A stretch of DNA of 64,000 nucleotides, taken from the NCBI RefSeq assembly GCF_001038205.1, contig NZ_JWIZ01000017.1:1-64000 (forward strand), in the 5' to 3' direction. The notes beneath the pieces are model-generated. The model searched no databases and was not told where the DNA came from. It saw only the letters and a program-made list of their open reading frames with translations. The translations under genes and the position numbers were made by a program. The stretch is from Muribacter muris (GTDB lineage: Bacteria > Pseudomonadota > Gammaproteobacteria > Enterobacterales > Pasteurellaceae). How positions within the stretch are numbered: position 1 is the stretch's first letter; every line of letters starts with the position of its first letter. Positions 7,954 to 17,990 of this stretch are shown in pieces.

Positions 7954-8503
7954 AGCAGTATTTTTGGATCGGGACGGGACGATCAATCTCGATCACGGTT
8001 ATGTGCATCAAATTGATGACTTTCAATTTATTGACGGCGTGATCGAGGCATTGCTTGCCTTGAAAAAGCAGGGCTATTTGTTGGTACTGGTTACAAATCA
8101 ATCCGGCATCGCCCGTGGCTATTTTAGCGAAGATCAATTTTTACAATTAACCGAATGGATGGATTGGTCGTTAGCGGATCGGGGGGTAGATTTGGACGGA
8201 ATTTACTACTGCCCTCACCACCCCGAAGGGCAGGGCGAATTTCGCCAACACTGTGATTGCCGTAAGCCGCAGGCAGGAATGTTTATACAGGCGATCCGAG
8301 ATTTAAACATTGACCCCAGCCAATCGATAATGGTTGGGGATAAATTGGAAGATATGCAAGCCGCCCAAAATGCCGGCGTTGCGTATAAAATGTTGGTGCG
8401 TACCGGTAAAGCGGTTACTGAGGCGGCGGAGGCTGCTGCGGATTGCGTGATCGACAGCTTGGCGGATCTGCCGTTATTATTAGCGAAACAGGGGAAGATA
8501 TGA
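7943..8503 (+). CDS. gmhB: D-glycero-beta-D-manno-heptose-1,7-bisphosphate 7-phosphatase
   Basis: HAD-family phosphatase, 186 residues, which removes the C7 phosphate from heptose bisphosphate in ADP-heptose synthesis for the LPS/LOS inner core. The nucleophile motif FLDRDGT is at residues 7-13 (Asp9 and Asp11). The zinc-binding loop CPHHPEG...HCDCRKP lies near 92-112 and the distal GDKLEDM motif near 130. The start codon lies inside the end of bcp and the stop overlaps the queF start in an ATGA, so coupling is tight on both sides. Length is normal. ADP-heptose genes are required for the outer membrane of this family. Confidence 0.95.
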   Translation: MAHKAVFLDRDGTINLDHGYVHQIDDFQFIDGVIEALLALKKQGYLLVLVTNQSGIARGYFSEDQFLQLTEWMDWSLADRGVDLDGIYYCPHHPEGQGEFRQHCDCRKPQAGMFIQAIRDLNIDPSQSIMVGDKLEDMQAAQNAGVAYKMLVRTGKAVTEAAEAAADCVIDSLADLPLLLAKQGKI

Positions 8504-9339
8504 CCTATCAAGATAGCAGCTTAACCGCCTTAAAGTTGGGGCAGAAAACCGATTACGCCAGTGAGTATGATCCGACATTATTACAAGCCGTACCACGCCG
8601 TTTAAACCGTGATGAATTGGGCATTAGCGAGCAGCAGCCCTTTGATCGCGGGGCGGATATTTGGACGCTTTATGAACTTTCGTGGCTAAACAGTAAAGGC
8701 GTGCCGCAGGTGGCAATTGCCGATGTAGCGGTGGATTTTCGCAGTGAGAATTTGATTGAATCCAAGAGTTTCAAGCTCTATTTGAACAGTTTCAACCAGA
8801 CAAAATTTGAGTCGATAGCAGCAGTCGAGCGTTGTTTGGTTGAGGATCTTAGCCGTTGTGCAAGCGGTCAGGTAACGGTGAATATTCACAAATTGGACGC
8901 TTACCGCCAGCAGCCGATTGCGGATTTTGGCGGGGAACGGATTGACGATTTGGATATTGAGATTCACGATTATCAATTCTCAAACCGTATCCTTGAAAAT
9001 ATTGCACAGGACGAACGGGTGGAAGAAACCTTGGTTAGCCATTTGCTAAAATCCAACTGTTTGATTACCAATCAGCCGGACTGGGGAAGTGTGCAAATTC
9101 ATTATGTCGGCAAGCGGTTAGATCGTGAGAAATTATTGCGCTATCTTATCTCGTTCCGTCAGCATAACGAGTTTCACGAGCAGTGTGTAGAACGGATTTT
9201 TACCGATTTAATGCGTTTCGCCGAGCCGGAAAAACTGACGGTATATGCCCGCTATACCCGCCGTGGCGGTTTGGATATTAACCCGTTCCGATCTAATTTT
9301 GAGAGCGAACCGCAAAACCAAAGGTTGGCACGCCAATAA
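8500..9339 (+). CDS. queF: NADPH-dependent 7-cyano-7-deazaguanine reductase QueF
   Basis: A 279-residue long-form QueF that reduces preQ0 to preQ1 in queuosine tRNA modification. The start at 8500 is chosen because it overlaps the gmhB stop (ATGA) and gives MTYQDSSL, the usual N-terminus. The open frame extends 19 codons further upstream without support. The substrate-binding [12 protein letters not shown] motif lies near residue 87. The catalytic pair sits in [13 protein letters not shown], where Cys forms the thioimide intermediate and Asp donates a proton. The stop overlaps the anmK start (TAATG). Confidence 0.95.
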   Translation: MTYQDSSLTALKLGQKTDYASEYDPTLLQAVPRRLNRDELGISEQQPFDRGADIWTLYELSWLNSKGVPQVAIADVAVDFRSENLIESKSFKLYLNSFNQTKFESIAAVERCLVEDLSRCASGQVTVNIHKLDAYRQQPIADFGGERIDDLDIEIHDYQFSNRILENIAQDERVEETLVSHLLKSNCLITNQPDWGSVQIHYVGKRLDREKLLRYLISFRQHNEFHEQCVERIFTDLMRFAEPEKLTVYARYTRRGGLDINPFRSNFESEPQNQRLARQ

Positions 9340-10457
9340 TGAACGCTTCGTTGTATTTAGGCATAATGTCCGGCACGAGTTTGGACGGGGTAGATTTAGC
9401 CTTGGTGGATTTTGCCCAAAATCCGCCGCAAATGACCGCTTGTGCCTGCGTGCCAATGCCGGAAGAACTTCGGGCGGCATTATCAAGGCTGCTTAAAAGC
9501 GGACAGACCGACTTACAACAACTGGGCGAGTTAGACCAACGGCTTGGGCGGCTTTATGCGGACTGTGTGAACCACTTTCTGGCTGATTTGGCGCTGACGG
9601 CGGCGGATATTCAGGCTATCGGCTGCCACGGGCAAACCGTGTGGCACGCACCGAATGGCGATTATCCGTTCACGACCCAACTTGGCGATATGCACTGGCT
9701 GGCTGCCCACACGGGCATTACCACGGTGGGCGATTTTCGCCGTAAGGATATGGCTTATGGCGGGCAAGGTGCGCCGTTCGTGCCGGCGTTTCATCAAGCG
9801 CTGTTTAGCGATCCGAATCGGATTACCGGGGTGCTGAACATCGGTGGGATCAGCAATATTTCGTTGCTGATTCCGAATCGGCAACCCCTTGGCTACGATA
9901 TTGGAGCGGGGAATACGCTGATGGATAATTGGATTGAGCGTCATCAAGGCAAGCGGTTTGATCGCAACGGCGAGTGGGCGGCTTCGGGCAAAGTGCATCA
10001 CGGTTTACTGGCGGCACTGCTTGACGAGCCTTTTCTCGCTCAAAAACCGCCGAAAAGTACAGGGCGGGAATTGTTTAATTTGGCGTGGTTAGCGGCAAAA
10101 TTGGCACAATTTGAGCCGATTGCCCCCAATGATGTACAAGCGACATTGCTGGAATTTACCGCTCAAAGTATTGCGCAAGATTTGCGGGCAATCAATCGTC
10201 CTCAAGACTTGCCGTGTCTGCTGTTGGTCTGTGGCGGCGGTGCAAAAAATGGTAGGCTGATGGCTCGCTTGCAGGTACTGCTGCCCGATTGGCAGGTAAC
10301 CACGACCAACGCATACGGCTTAGATGTCGATTATGTGGAAGCCGCTGCGTTTGCGTGGCTGGCGTATCAACGGATACATAATCTGCCGTCTAATCTGCCG
10401 AGTGTAACGGGGGCATCACAAGCGGTCAGTTTAGGGGTAATTTTTACAACATTATGA
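9339..10457 (+). CDS. anmK: Anhydro-N-acetylmuramic acid kinase
   Basis: A 372-residue kinase that hydrolyses and phosphorylates 1,6-anhydroMurNAc to MurNAc-6-phosphate during peptidoglycan recycling. The start [16 protein letters not shown] matches the AnmK family. The ATP site [11 protein letters not shown]-like region lies near residue 90 (here [11 protein letters not shown]), with [11 protein letters not shown] near 165 and the CGGGAKN motif near 296. Its product is the substrate of MurQ, whose gene is 2.5 kb downstream. It is the last gene of a translationally coupled row (TAATG with queF). The role in this row is probably positional only. Confidence 0.95.
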   Translation: MNASLYLGIMSGTSLDGVDLALVDFAQNPPQMTACACVPMPEELRAALSRLLKSGQTDLQQLGELDQRLGRLYADCVNHFLADLALTAADIQAIGCHGQTVWHAPNGDYPFTTQLGDMHWLAAHTGITTVGDFRRKDMAYGGQGAPFVPAFHQALFSDPNRITGVLNIGGISNISLLIPNRQPLGYDIGAGNTLMDNWIERHQGKRFDRNGEWAASGKVHHGLLAALLDEPFLAQKPPKSTGRELFNLAWLAAKLAQFEPIAPNDVQATLLEFTAQSIAQDLRAINRPQDLPCLLLVCGGGAKNGRLMARLQVLLPDWQVTTTNAYGLDVDYVEAAAFAWLAYQRIHNLPSNLPSVTGASQAVSLGVIFTTL

Positions 10458-10460
10458 TGT

Positions 10461-10512
10461 AGCCGTTTAATCAGATCTTGATGTGATATGGTGGACGTCA
10501 GCATAGTTCCCT
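10461..10512. repeat. Copy A of a short dispersed intergenic repeat
   Basis: CCGTTTAATCAGATCTTGA near 10466-10484 recurs as CCGTTTAATCATATCTTGA near 37560-37578. The right part, read on the minus strand (TAGGGAACTATGCTGACGTCC), resembles TAGGGACACAATGCTTGCGTCC at 37541-37562. The two halves therefore appear in different relative orientation in the two copies. Confidence 0.35.
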
Positions 10513-10523
10513 AGCCGTTTGGT

Positions 10524-11912
10524 TTAGCCTTGATGAGTGGCTTTATAGGCGGCTAGCCAGTGTAGAAATTCATCGCTAGTGCGGGTAACATTTAATCTTA
10601 AATAGTGGGAGAAATCGGTGTGTTGGGAAAATAAATAACCCGGTGCTAAGACATAATTCTCTTTTTTCGCTTCAATCGACATTTTGGTCGTATCTAATTT
10701 TAAGTCCAGCCATAAAAATATCCCTTTATTTGCCGGCTTAGGATATTCAATACCTATTTTATCCAGCGCATTTTTCATTTTTTCGTGTTTTTTAACTAAT
10801 TTTAAACGCATTTCATCAATATGTTTGGGGTAATAAGAGTGTAGCCAAATAGAATAAACACTGCGTTCCGTTAATTCGGTACTGGTCATATTAGACAACA
10901 TTTTTTGGCGAAGAATAATATCTAAAAACGATTTCGGCAGATAAATAAATGCCACCCGCCAATTTGCGCCAAGAATTTTAGAGACTCCGCTAATATAAAA
11001 GACTCTTTCACCTTGATCTAAAGTGATATAACGCAAGGTATGAGGGTTATTTTCTAACGGGCTGTAAATATCATCTTCTAATAAATAGGCATTATATTGA
11101 TGCAGTAAATGAAGCACTTTGTAAATAATTGAAGGGCTGACATTATAGGACGTCGGATTATTTAAAATGCTGTTAGTAATATATATTTTAGGTTGATAAG
11201 TTTTAAATAAATACTCAAGTTTTTCTAGATTTGGGCCATTTTGATCCCTTGGTACACTTAATATGTTTAAATTTAATTGATGTAGGCAGCCTAATAACCA
11301 AAACCAACTGGGATCATCGACAATAATATAATCGTTCGGGCGAGTGAGCGATCTTAAAATTAATTGGATAGCCGCAGACACGCCCGGCATTGTAATCATA
11401 AACGAGGGATCGGCAGTGATACCTAAGTGGGATAATTGCGTGGCGAATAATTTTCTCAGCGGATAGTATCCCTGAATATGCCCATAAGTATAAATAAACT
11501 CGTGGGCTTCTTTGGCGGATTTTTTGATCGCTTGGCGAATAATCTTAGCGGGGATTAGCCAATCACTCGGGAGCAGCCCGCTACCGGGAGATTTATCTTT
11601 TTCCTGCTCGTGAAATAAATGTTGCATCAGCCAGCCCGTATCTGCAACATTTTGTGTAAATGAAGGGGCGGCAACCGCTTGTACGCTTTCGGTTTTGATT
11701 GGATTGACGAAATAACCCGACCCTCGAATTGCCTTGAGATAGCCTAATGAAACAAGGTGTTCATAGGCTTGAGAAATGGTGAATGCCGAGTAATTTAATC
11801 GTTTAGCAAGGGATCGGACAGAAGGAATTTTCTGCTCGGGCAGGTAAATATTGTGTTCAATCTTTTCAATCACCCAATCACATACTTGAGCAACTTTGGT
11901 TTTTTTATTCAT
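10524..11912 (-). CDS. MocR-type (GntR/aminotransferase) regulator
   Basis: A 462-residue fusion of an N-terminal GntR winged helix-turn-helix (about residues 8-70, IPSVRSLAKRLNYSAFTISQAYEHL) and a fold-type I aminotransferase domain (about 110-460). The PLP lysine is probably in SGVSKILGANWRVAF near residue 315. The PLP-phosphate and substrate region ITNSILNNPTSYNVS lies near 246-260. MocR proteins use PLP or amino compounds as ligands and usually control a neighbouring or divergent gene. Here an EamA exporter diverges after a 136-base gap carrying three direct TATCG repeats. The pair may govern export of an amino acid or amine. It is not the PdxR/pdxST arrangement. Confidence 0.85.
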   Translation of the reverse strand: MNKKTKVAQVCDWVIEKIEHNIYLPEQKIPSVRSLAKRLNYSAFTISQAYEHLVSLGYLKAIRGSGYFVNPIKTESVQAVAAPSFTQNVADTGWLMQHLFHEQEKDKSPGSGLLPSDWLIPAKIIRQAIKKSAKEAHEFIYTYGHIQGYYPLRKLFATQLSHLGITADPSFMITMPGVSAAIQLILRSLTRPNDYIIVDDPSWFWLLGCLHQLNLNILSVPRDQNGPNLEKLEYLFKTYQPKIYITNSILNNPTSYNVSPSIIYKVLHLLHQYNAYLLEDDIYSPLENNPHTLRYITLDQGERVFYISGVSKILGANWRVAFIYLPKSFLDIILRQKMLSNMTSTELTERSVYSIWLHSYYPKHIDEMRLKLVKKHEKMKNALDKIGIEYPKPANKGIFLWLDLKLDTTKMSIEAKKENYVLAPGYLFSQHTDFSHYLRLNVTRTSDEFLHWLAAYKATHQG

Positions 11913-11926
11913 TTTATTTCCTGCTG

Positions 11927-11996
11927 TATCGATGAAAGGGCAATACAGTTATTTTTTATTATCGTCAATTGCCTCGGTTGTGCATTGATTTTATCG
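11927..11996. promoter_or_regulatory. Three phased direct repeats, candidate MocR binding sites
   Basis: TATCG occurs at 11927, 11960 and 11992, spaced 33 and 32 bases (about three helical turns), in the gap between the MocR-type gene and the EamA gene. Known MocR regulators bind direct repeats. The repeat is short, so chance is possible. Confidence 0.35.
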
Positions 11997-12048
11997 TTTA
12001 AATTAAATATGAACAATCGGAACATCACCTTTCTAGGAGAAAAGCAGA

Positions 12049-12894
12049 ATGAACCGTTATTTATTATTAGCGATGCTTTCAATATGTTGTTTGGCATTAG
12101 GCGGTATATTTGTCAAATTAAGTGAATTTCCCCCCATTACAACGGGAATGTATAGAGTGTTATTTTCATTGCCTGTCTTTTTTATATTGATGAAGTTTGA
12201 ATCTCATCATCGCATAATGAGCTATAAAGAAAAAGGCATAGCAATAATAGCAGGGGGGTTCCTTGCATTGGATTTAGTCTTTTGGAATATATCGTTTGCT
12301 TATACGACCGTCGCGAATGCGAATTTATTAGCGAACTTAGTCCCTTTTACAGTAGTGCCGATCTCTTATTTTCTTTATAAAGAAAAATTAACGAAGTCAT
12401 TTCTGTTAGGCGCAGGAATAATGCTAATCGGGTTGATGATCTTAATGAACGGCAAAATTTCACCTACTTTGCTTCATTTTAAAGGTGATCTGTTAGCATT
12501 ACTAACGTCGGTCTTTTACGGTTTATTTATGATTAGCGTGTATAAATTAAGGTATCACTTTTCAACCATTCAAATAATGGCTTATGCAAGCATCGGGTGT
12601 TTGATCGTATTATTGCCGTTAGCGATTGGATATGAGGGCGTATTTTTACCGCTCACCTTTGCCGAAATTTATCCGCTAATCGGTTTGGCATTGTTATCGC
12701 AAATATTAGGGCAAGGCGGATTAAGTTATTGTTTAGGCAAAATTAACGCTAGTTTTGCCGCTTTATTAGTCTTAACACAGCCGATGATTGCTGCTTTCTA
12801 CGCTTATGTAATATTTGAGGAAAGATTGTCATTTTTAGAAATCATCAGCCTATTGATTGTCTTAATCGGGCTATATATTGCCAATAAAAAATAG
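12049..12894 (+). CDS. EamA/DMT-family exporter
   Basis: A 281-residue membrane protein with about ten hydrophobic segments and the internal duplication of the drug/metabolite transporter superfamily. The first half carries a motif near residues 18-40 (LGGIFVKLSEFPPITTGMYR) and the second half ends IALLIVLIGLYIANKK-like. A strong AGGAGA ribosome site precedes the ATG. It diverges from a MocR regulator, so induction by a PLP-reactive amino compound is a fair guess. Family members export amino acids, nucleosides or drugs, and the substrate cannot be read from sequence. murQ follows 41 bases later and could be cotranscribed. Confidence 0.85.
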   Translation: MNRYLLLAMLSICCLALGGIFVKLSEFPPITTGMYRVLFSLPVFFILMKFESHHRIMSYKEKGIAIIAGGFLALDLVFWNISFAYTTVANANLLANLVPFTVVPISYFLYKEKLTKSFLLGAGIMLIGLMILMNGKISPTLLHFKGDLLALLTSVFYGLFMISVYKLRYHFSTIQIMAYASIGCLIVLLPLAIGYEGVFLPLTFAEIYPLIGLALLSQILGQGGLSYCLGKINASFAALLVLTQPMIAAFYAYVIFEERLSFLEIISLLIVLIGLYIANKK

Positions 12895-12902
12895 TATGAT
12901 AA

Positions 12903-13835
<933 letters not shown>

Positions 13836-13843
13836 TTGTACCG

Positions 13844-14296
13844 CTAGGCTTTGCCAATAACCAGTGAGAGAATACCTGCTGCAATAAGCGGCCCGACCGG
13901 CACGCCCTTCAAAAAAGCCACGCCGATAATCGTGCCAATCAACAGCCCCGTAACCAGCACGGGTTGGCTGCCCATCAGGTTTACGCCTCTTCCGCCTAAC
14001 CAAGCAACCAGTACGCCGGCTATAATCGAAAAGAGCATTTTCAGATCAAGGAGCTGGCTGATTTCCGGCAGCGTAATTCTGCCGGATACTAACGGGCTCA
14101 GTACACCGATTGTTAAAATCACGATACCGATTTTTAAACCGTATTGATCGGCAAGCGGCAAGTATTTCGCCAAAAAAGTTTGTTGCATAATCAGTAGCAC
14201 GGCAGCGGAGATCGTAACGGCACTATTTTGGCTGAATAAACCGAGTAGGATAAGTGCCACGAGCAGTAATGCCACTGCATTGAATTGTAAAGACAT
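13844..14296 (-). CDS. yeaL: UPF0756/DUF441 membrane protein (YeaL-like)
   Basis: A 150-residue inner-membrane protein with four to five hydrophobic segments. It matches the YeaL/UPF0756 family known from E. coli and H. influenzae. The segments [16 protein letters not shown] and [15 protein letters not shown] are characteristic. No biochemical function is established for the family. It lies downstream of grpE in the same direction, but a strong hairpin terminator stands between them. It has its own start with modest context. Complete and of normal length. Confidence 0.9.
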   Translation of the reverse strand: MSLQFNAVALLLVALILLGLFSQNSAVTISAAVLLIMQQTFLAKYLPLADQYGLKIGIVILTIGVLSPLVSGRITLPEISQLLDLKMLFSIIAGVLVAWLGGRGVNLMGSQPVLVTGLLIGTIIGVAFLKGVPVGPLIAAGILSLVIGKA

Positions 14297-14318
14297 AATC
14301 TATATGCGGGAAAAGTAA

Positions 14319-14342
14319 AATCCCTTACGATTGTAAGGGATT
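14319..14342 (-). terminator. Terminator after grpE
   Basis: Perfect 10-pair stem AATCCCTTAC / GTAAGGGATT with a 4-base loop. On the minus strand it is followed by TTACTTTT. Confidence 0.7.
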
Positions 14343-14348
14343 GAAAGA

Positions 14349-14939
14349 TTAACTGGCAACCATCACCATTGCAGGACGGATCACTCTGCCGTGTAAGGTG
14401 TAGCCTTTTTGCATTACGCTGCTGATATGGTTCGGCTCAATGTTTTCTGCGGGCTGCATTGAAATCGCTTGGTGCAATTCCGGATCGAAAGCCTCACCGA
14501 TATTACCGACGGCGACCACACCGAAATTAGTCAGTGTTGAAACCAAACCTTTATGGGTTAATTCCACCCCTTCGGCGAGGGCTTTGCTGCTTTCGTCCGC
14601 CCCTTCCAATGCTTGTAGCGCACGCTCAAGATTGTCCACCACATTCAGTAATTCTTTGGAAAATTTCTCAAGGGCAAATTTGTGCGCTTTTTCAACGTCT
14701 TGTTCGGTGCGGCGGCGAATATTTTCAATTTCGGCTCTGGCACGCAGGGCAATGTCCTGTTCCCGTTTGTCTGCTTCGGCGATGTAAGCCTCTAAACTTT
14801 GAATGCGTTCATTTGCCGCAACAAGCGGGTCGATTTCTGCGTTTTCTTGCAAATCTGCCAGTGCTTGTTCGGTTTGCTCTACGGTTTCTTCTGCCACAAC
14901 ATCTTGTTCTACAGGGGATTTTTCGGTTTGATTTGTCAT
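14349..14939 (-). CDS. grpE: Nucleotide exchange factor GrpE
   Basis: A 196-residue cochaperone that releases ADP from DnaK. An acidic disordered N-terminus (about 1-40) is followed by a long coiled coil (about 45-110) and a C-terminal beta domain. That domain holds [18 protein letters not shown] near residue 123 and the closing [17 protein letters not shown] signature. Length matches E. coli GrpE (197). It is monocistronic here, with its own terminator. A consensus heat-shock promoter (CTTGAA, 14 bases, CCCTATAT) lies about 60-85 bases upstream, so sigma-32 control is expected. Confidence 0.95.
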   Translation of the reverse strand: MTNQTEKSPVEQDVVAEETVEQTEQALADLQENAEIDPLVAANERIQSLEAYIAEADKREQDIALRARAEIENIRRRTEQDVEKAHKFALEKFSKELLNVVDNLERALQALEGADESSKALAEGVELTHKGLVSTLTNFGVVAVGNIGEAFDPELHQAISMQPAENIEPNHISSVMQKGYTLHGRVIRPAMVMVAS

Positions 14940-14997
14940 TTATAAGTCCTCTAAATGAAAATTTACATTGCAAATTTTTGCACAAAACTGACCGCTA

Positions 14998-15025
14998 ATA
15001 TAGGGTTAAATCCACCAATTTCAAG
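14998..15025 (-). promoter_or_regulatory. Sigma-32 heat-shock promoter of grpE
   Basis: The minus strand reads CTTGAA (15025-15020), a 14-base spacer, then CCCTATAT (15005-14998). This is close to the RpoH consensus CTTGAA-N13/14-CCCCATNT. It lies 59 bases upstream of the grpE ATG. Confidence 0.75.
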
Positions 15026-15038
15026 CCGAATAAGCGAT

Positions 15039-15551
15039 TTAGTTCAGTAAATGCGCCATTGCTTTTTCTTCTTGTTTGATCCGCACCGCTAAAATGACAA
15101 GATAGACGGGTAAGCCGAACATTGCGGTATAACCGGCGTGGCAAAACAGGCTTAAACCGATTAGCTCCGGAATGATATTGAGAAAATAGTTGGGGTGGCG
15201 AATATATTTAAACAGAAAAGAACGGTTAATTTTGTGAGCGGGTAAAATGTAAAGTTTGACTGTCCAAATCTCTTTTAAGGCATAGATCACATAAAACAGC
15301 ATAATAAAGGCAAAAATGAGCAGTGCTAAACCGAGCTGGGCGGTATGATCAAAGCTGATTTGGCGGAAATTTGCCTCTGTGATGGCAGCAAGATAAAACA
15401 GAATATGTGCGGCAGAGAGCAGTATTGAATTGGTTTTGCCGTATTGAACCGCCCCTTTTGCGATCAGGGCTTTTTCGTTACGAATTGAAATAGATAAGGT
15501 GTAAAAACGCAGGGCTAAAATAAGTGCGAAAAGGGTATTGATAAATAACAT
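15039..15551 (-). CDS. Isoprenylcysteine methyltransferase-like membrane protein
   Basis: A 170-residue protein with five probable membrane segments. The C-terminal part carries KYIRHPNYFLNIIPELIG and a following Gln-Glu-Glu helix. These are the SAM-binding signature of the ICMT/phospholipid-methyltransferase-like superfamily (R-H-P-x-Y then E). Bacterial members are mostly uncharacterised and methylate small or lipid substrates. It stands alone upstream of grpE and diverges from aspS. The overlap with the grpE promoter region means its own 3' end lies very close to the heat-shock promoter. Confidence 0.8.
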   Translation of the reverse strand: MLFINTLFALILALRFYTLSISIRNEKALIAKGAVQYGKTNSILLSAAHILFYLAAITEANFRQISFDHTAQLGLALLIFAFIMLFYVIYALKEIWTVKLYILPAHKINRSFLFKYIRHPNYFLNIIPELIGLSLFCHAGYTAMFGLPVYLVILAVRIKQEEKAMAHLLN

Positions 15552-15725
15552 AAAATCTCCTTTTAAAAGGGTAAAACCATATCACCTTAGACAAAGTGAT
15601 GCACCTATTCTTACATTATAGAACGCCGTTTGGCGAGATTATCCGCAGAAATAACCGTTCTCTCTATGTCGATTTTTCGCTATAATCGACACAATTTTTT
15701 CTCTATTTTGATAAAGGATAATTTT

Positions 15726-17495
15726 ATGATGCGTTCTCATTATTGCGGGGCATTAAATCGCTCTCACGTTGGCGAACAAGTAACCTTAAGTGGCTGGGTT
15801 CACCGTGTGCGTAACCTCGGTCGTTTTATTTTTATGCAAATTCGTGATCGTGAAGGGATCGTACAAGTTTTCTTTGATGAAAAAGACGACGCACTGTTTA
15901 AAATTGCCAGTAGCTTGCGTGCGGAAGCCTGCGTACAAATTAAAGGCGAAGTGATTGCCCGTGATGAATCGCAAATCAATCAAGAAATGGCAACGGGTGA
16001 GATTGAAGTATTAGTAAAAGATGTATTGGTATATAACAATGCTGAAGTGCTTCCCCTTGATTTCAACCAAAATAACACGGAAGAGCAGCGTTTAAAATAC
16101 CGTTATTTAGATTTACGCCGTCCGGAAATGGCTGAACGTTTGAAAACCCGTGCCAAAATCACCAGTTTTGTCCGCCGTTTTATGGACGATAGCGGCTTCC
16201 TTGATATTGAAACCCCAATGCTCACCAAAGCCACACCGGAAGGCGCGCGGGATTATCTTGTGCCGAGCCGTGTGCATAAAGGCAAATTTTATGCGTTGCC
16301 ACAGTCGCCGCAGCTATTCAAACAGCTTTTGATGATGTCGGGATTTGACCGTTATTACCAAATTGTCAAATGCTTCCGTGATGAAGATTTGCGCGCCGAT
16401 CGCCAGCCGGAATTTACCCAAATTGATGTGGAAACCACCTTTATGACAGCACCGGAAGTGCGGGCGATGATGGAAAAAATGATCCGTGGGCTCTGGTTGG
16501 ATCGCTTAAATGTCGATTTAGGCGAATTTCCACAAATGACCTTTGCGGAAGCAATGCGCCGTTTCGGTTCGGACAAACCGGATCTGCGCAACCCGCTTGA
16601 ATTGGTTGATGTCGCCGATTTATTAAAAGAGGTAGAGTTTAAAGTCTTTAACGAACCGGCAAATGATCCGGAAGGGCGGATTGCGGTTATCCGAGTGCCA
16701 AACGGGGCGGAAATCACCCGTAAACAGATTGACGAATACACCCAATTTGTCGGCATTTATGGGGCGAAAGGCTTGGCGTGGGCGAAAGTCAATGATGTGA
16801 ACGCAGGGCTTGCCGGTTTGCAAAGCCCGATTGCGAAGTTTTTAACTGACGAGGTGGTTGTTGCCCTCTTAGCCCGTGTGAATGCACAAAACGGCGATAT
16901 TATTTTCTTCGGCGCAGATAAAGAAAAAATCGTAACCGATGCAATGGGGGCGCTGCGTTTAAAAGTAGGGCGTGATCTAAACCTCACTGATCTGAATGCT
17001 TGGAAGCCGCTTTGGGTGGTAGATTTCCCAATGTTTGAAAAAGATGATGAAGGGAATTGGTCGGCAATGCACCACCCATTCACCTCACCAAAAGAGCTAA
17101 CGCCGGAGCAGTTGATGGCTGACCCGAAAAGTGCGGTTGCCAATGCTTATGATATGGTGATCAACGGTTACGAAGTCGGCGGCGGCTCAGTACGGATTTT
17201 CGACCCGAAAATGCAACAAACCGTCTTCAACATTTTGGGCATTAACGAAGATGAACAAAAAGAGAAGTTTGGCTTCTTGCTGGATGCTCTCAAATACGGC
17301 ACACCGCCGCACGCCGGTCTTGCCTTTGGCTTAGACCGTTTGACGATGCTGATTACCGGTACGGAAAATATTCGAGATGTGATCGCCTTCCCGAAAACCA
17401 CTGCCGCAGCCTGCTTGATGACCGAAGCACCGAGTTATGCCAATCCGCAGGCATTAACCGAACTGGCAATTAGCGTGGTCGCTAAATCAGACTAA
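15726..17495 (+). CDS. aspS: Aspartyl-tRNA synthetase
   Basis: A 589-residue class II synthetase of the bacterial type. The start [16 protein letters not shown] matches the H. influenzae protein; the frame extends upstream to 15630 without a ribosome site. An OB-fold anticodon-binding domain (about 1-105) is followed by the catalytic core. Motif 2 is [14 protein letters not shown] near 217-230, the bacterial GAD insertion spans about 290-410, and motif 3 is GLAFGLDRL near 530. It charges tRNA-Asp. Monocistronic, with its own terminator at 17501-17537. Confidence 0.97.
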   Translation: MMRSHYCGALNRSHVGEQVTLSGWVHRVRNLGRFIFMQIRDREGIVQVFFDEKDDALFKIASSLRAEACVQIKGEVIARDESQINQEMATGEIEVLVKDVLVYNNAEVLPLDFNQNNTEEQRLKYRYLDLRRPEMAERLKTRAKITSFVRRFMDDSGFLDIETPMLTKATPEGARDYLVPSRVHKGKFYALPQSPQLFKQLLMMSGFDRYYQIVKCFRDEDLRADRQPEFTQIDVETTFMTAPEVRAMMEKMIRGLWLDRLNVDLGEFPQMTFAEAMRRFGSDKPDLRNPLELVDVADLLKEVEFKVFNEPANDPEGRIAVIRVPNGAEITRKQIDEYTQFVGIYGAKGLAWAKVNDVNAGLAGLQSPIAKFLTDEVVVALLARVNAQNGDIIFFGADKEKIVTDAMGALRLKVGRDLNLTDLNAWKPLWVVDFPMFEKDDEGNWSAMHHPFTSPKELTPEQLMADPKSAVANAYDMVINGYEVGGGSVRIFDPKMQQTVFNILGINEDEQKEKFGFLLDALKYGTPPHAGLAFGLDRLTMLITGTENIRDVIAFPKTTAAACLMTEAPSYANPQALTELAISVVAKSD

Positions 17496-17500
17496 ATTCA

Positions 17501-17537
17501 AAGCCCTTTAAATCAGCCGATTTAGAGGGCTTTTTTC
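17501..17537 (+). terminator. Terminator after aspS
   Basis: A stem pairing AAGCCCTTTAAATC with GATTTAGAGGGCTT around AGCC, followed by TTTTTT. Confidence 0.85.
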
Positions 17538-17579
17538 TTAGACAAGTATAGTGAGAAATGTGAAAGTAAAAAGGAGACA

Positions 17580-17876
17580 ATGATGCTTATCAACTATTGC
17601 AGCTTAGCCTGCCCGCATTGCCATCAGTCGATCAAAATTCCGCTCATCAAACCTGTTCAATGGATCAAGCAATGTCCCCACTGCCAACAAGCGATAAAAT
17701 ATAAATATTCGTTTGGAAAATTTTTTATCACTTTCTTGCTAGGTTATGCAATCGTTATGTTGATCTGTCATATGTTGCTAAGTGAATATCCTAAAATTCA
17801 TTTTATTTTAGCGATGATTGGCGGCTTTATAACTCAACATTTTTTAGGTGATGCGCATTTTGACAAAGAAGAGTAG
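17580..17876 (+). CDS. Small zinc-ribbon membrane protein
   Basis: A 98-residue protein with no family I can name. Two CPHC knuckles (near residues 11-14 and 32-35) separated by 17 residues should bind one zinc ion. Two hydrophobic segments follow (about 50-68 and 73-90) and then a short acidic tail. The layout suggests a cytoplasmic zinc ribbon anchored in the membrane. AAGGAG stands 5 bases before the ATG at 17580; a second ATG follows immediately. It stands alone between aspS and a convergent MFS gene, with a bidirectional hairpin downstream. Confidence 0.7.
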   Translation: MMLINYCSLACPHCHQSIKIPLIKPVQWIKQCPHCQQAIKYKYSFGKFFITFLLGYAIVMLICHMLLSEYPKIHFILAMIGGFITQHFLGDAHFDKEE

Positions 17877-17951
17877 CCTTGGTTAAGCTGGGGAAGTTGT
17901 GAATAGTTTACAAGCGGGTATTTTCACTTAAAAATCTGCAAATAGGATAAA

Positions 17952-17980
17952 CCCCACCAATCAAGATCTGATTGGTGGGG
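17952..17980. terminator. Bidirectional hairpin between the zinc-ribbon gene and the MFS gene
   Basis: Perfect 12-pair stem CCCCACCAATCA / TGATTGGTGGGG with a 5-base loop. Leftward it is followed by TTTATCCTATTT, rightward by CGTTTTCC, so leftward termination looks better. Confidence 0.7.
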
Positions 17981-17990
17981 CGTTTTCCGT

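Noticed and set aside
15630-15725. N-terminal extension of aspartyl-tRNA synthetase
   Set aside because: Residues are not family-like and no ribosome site precedes 15630; the ATG at 15726 is correct.
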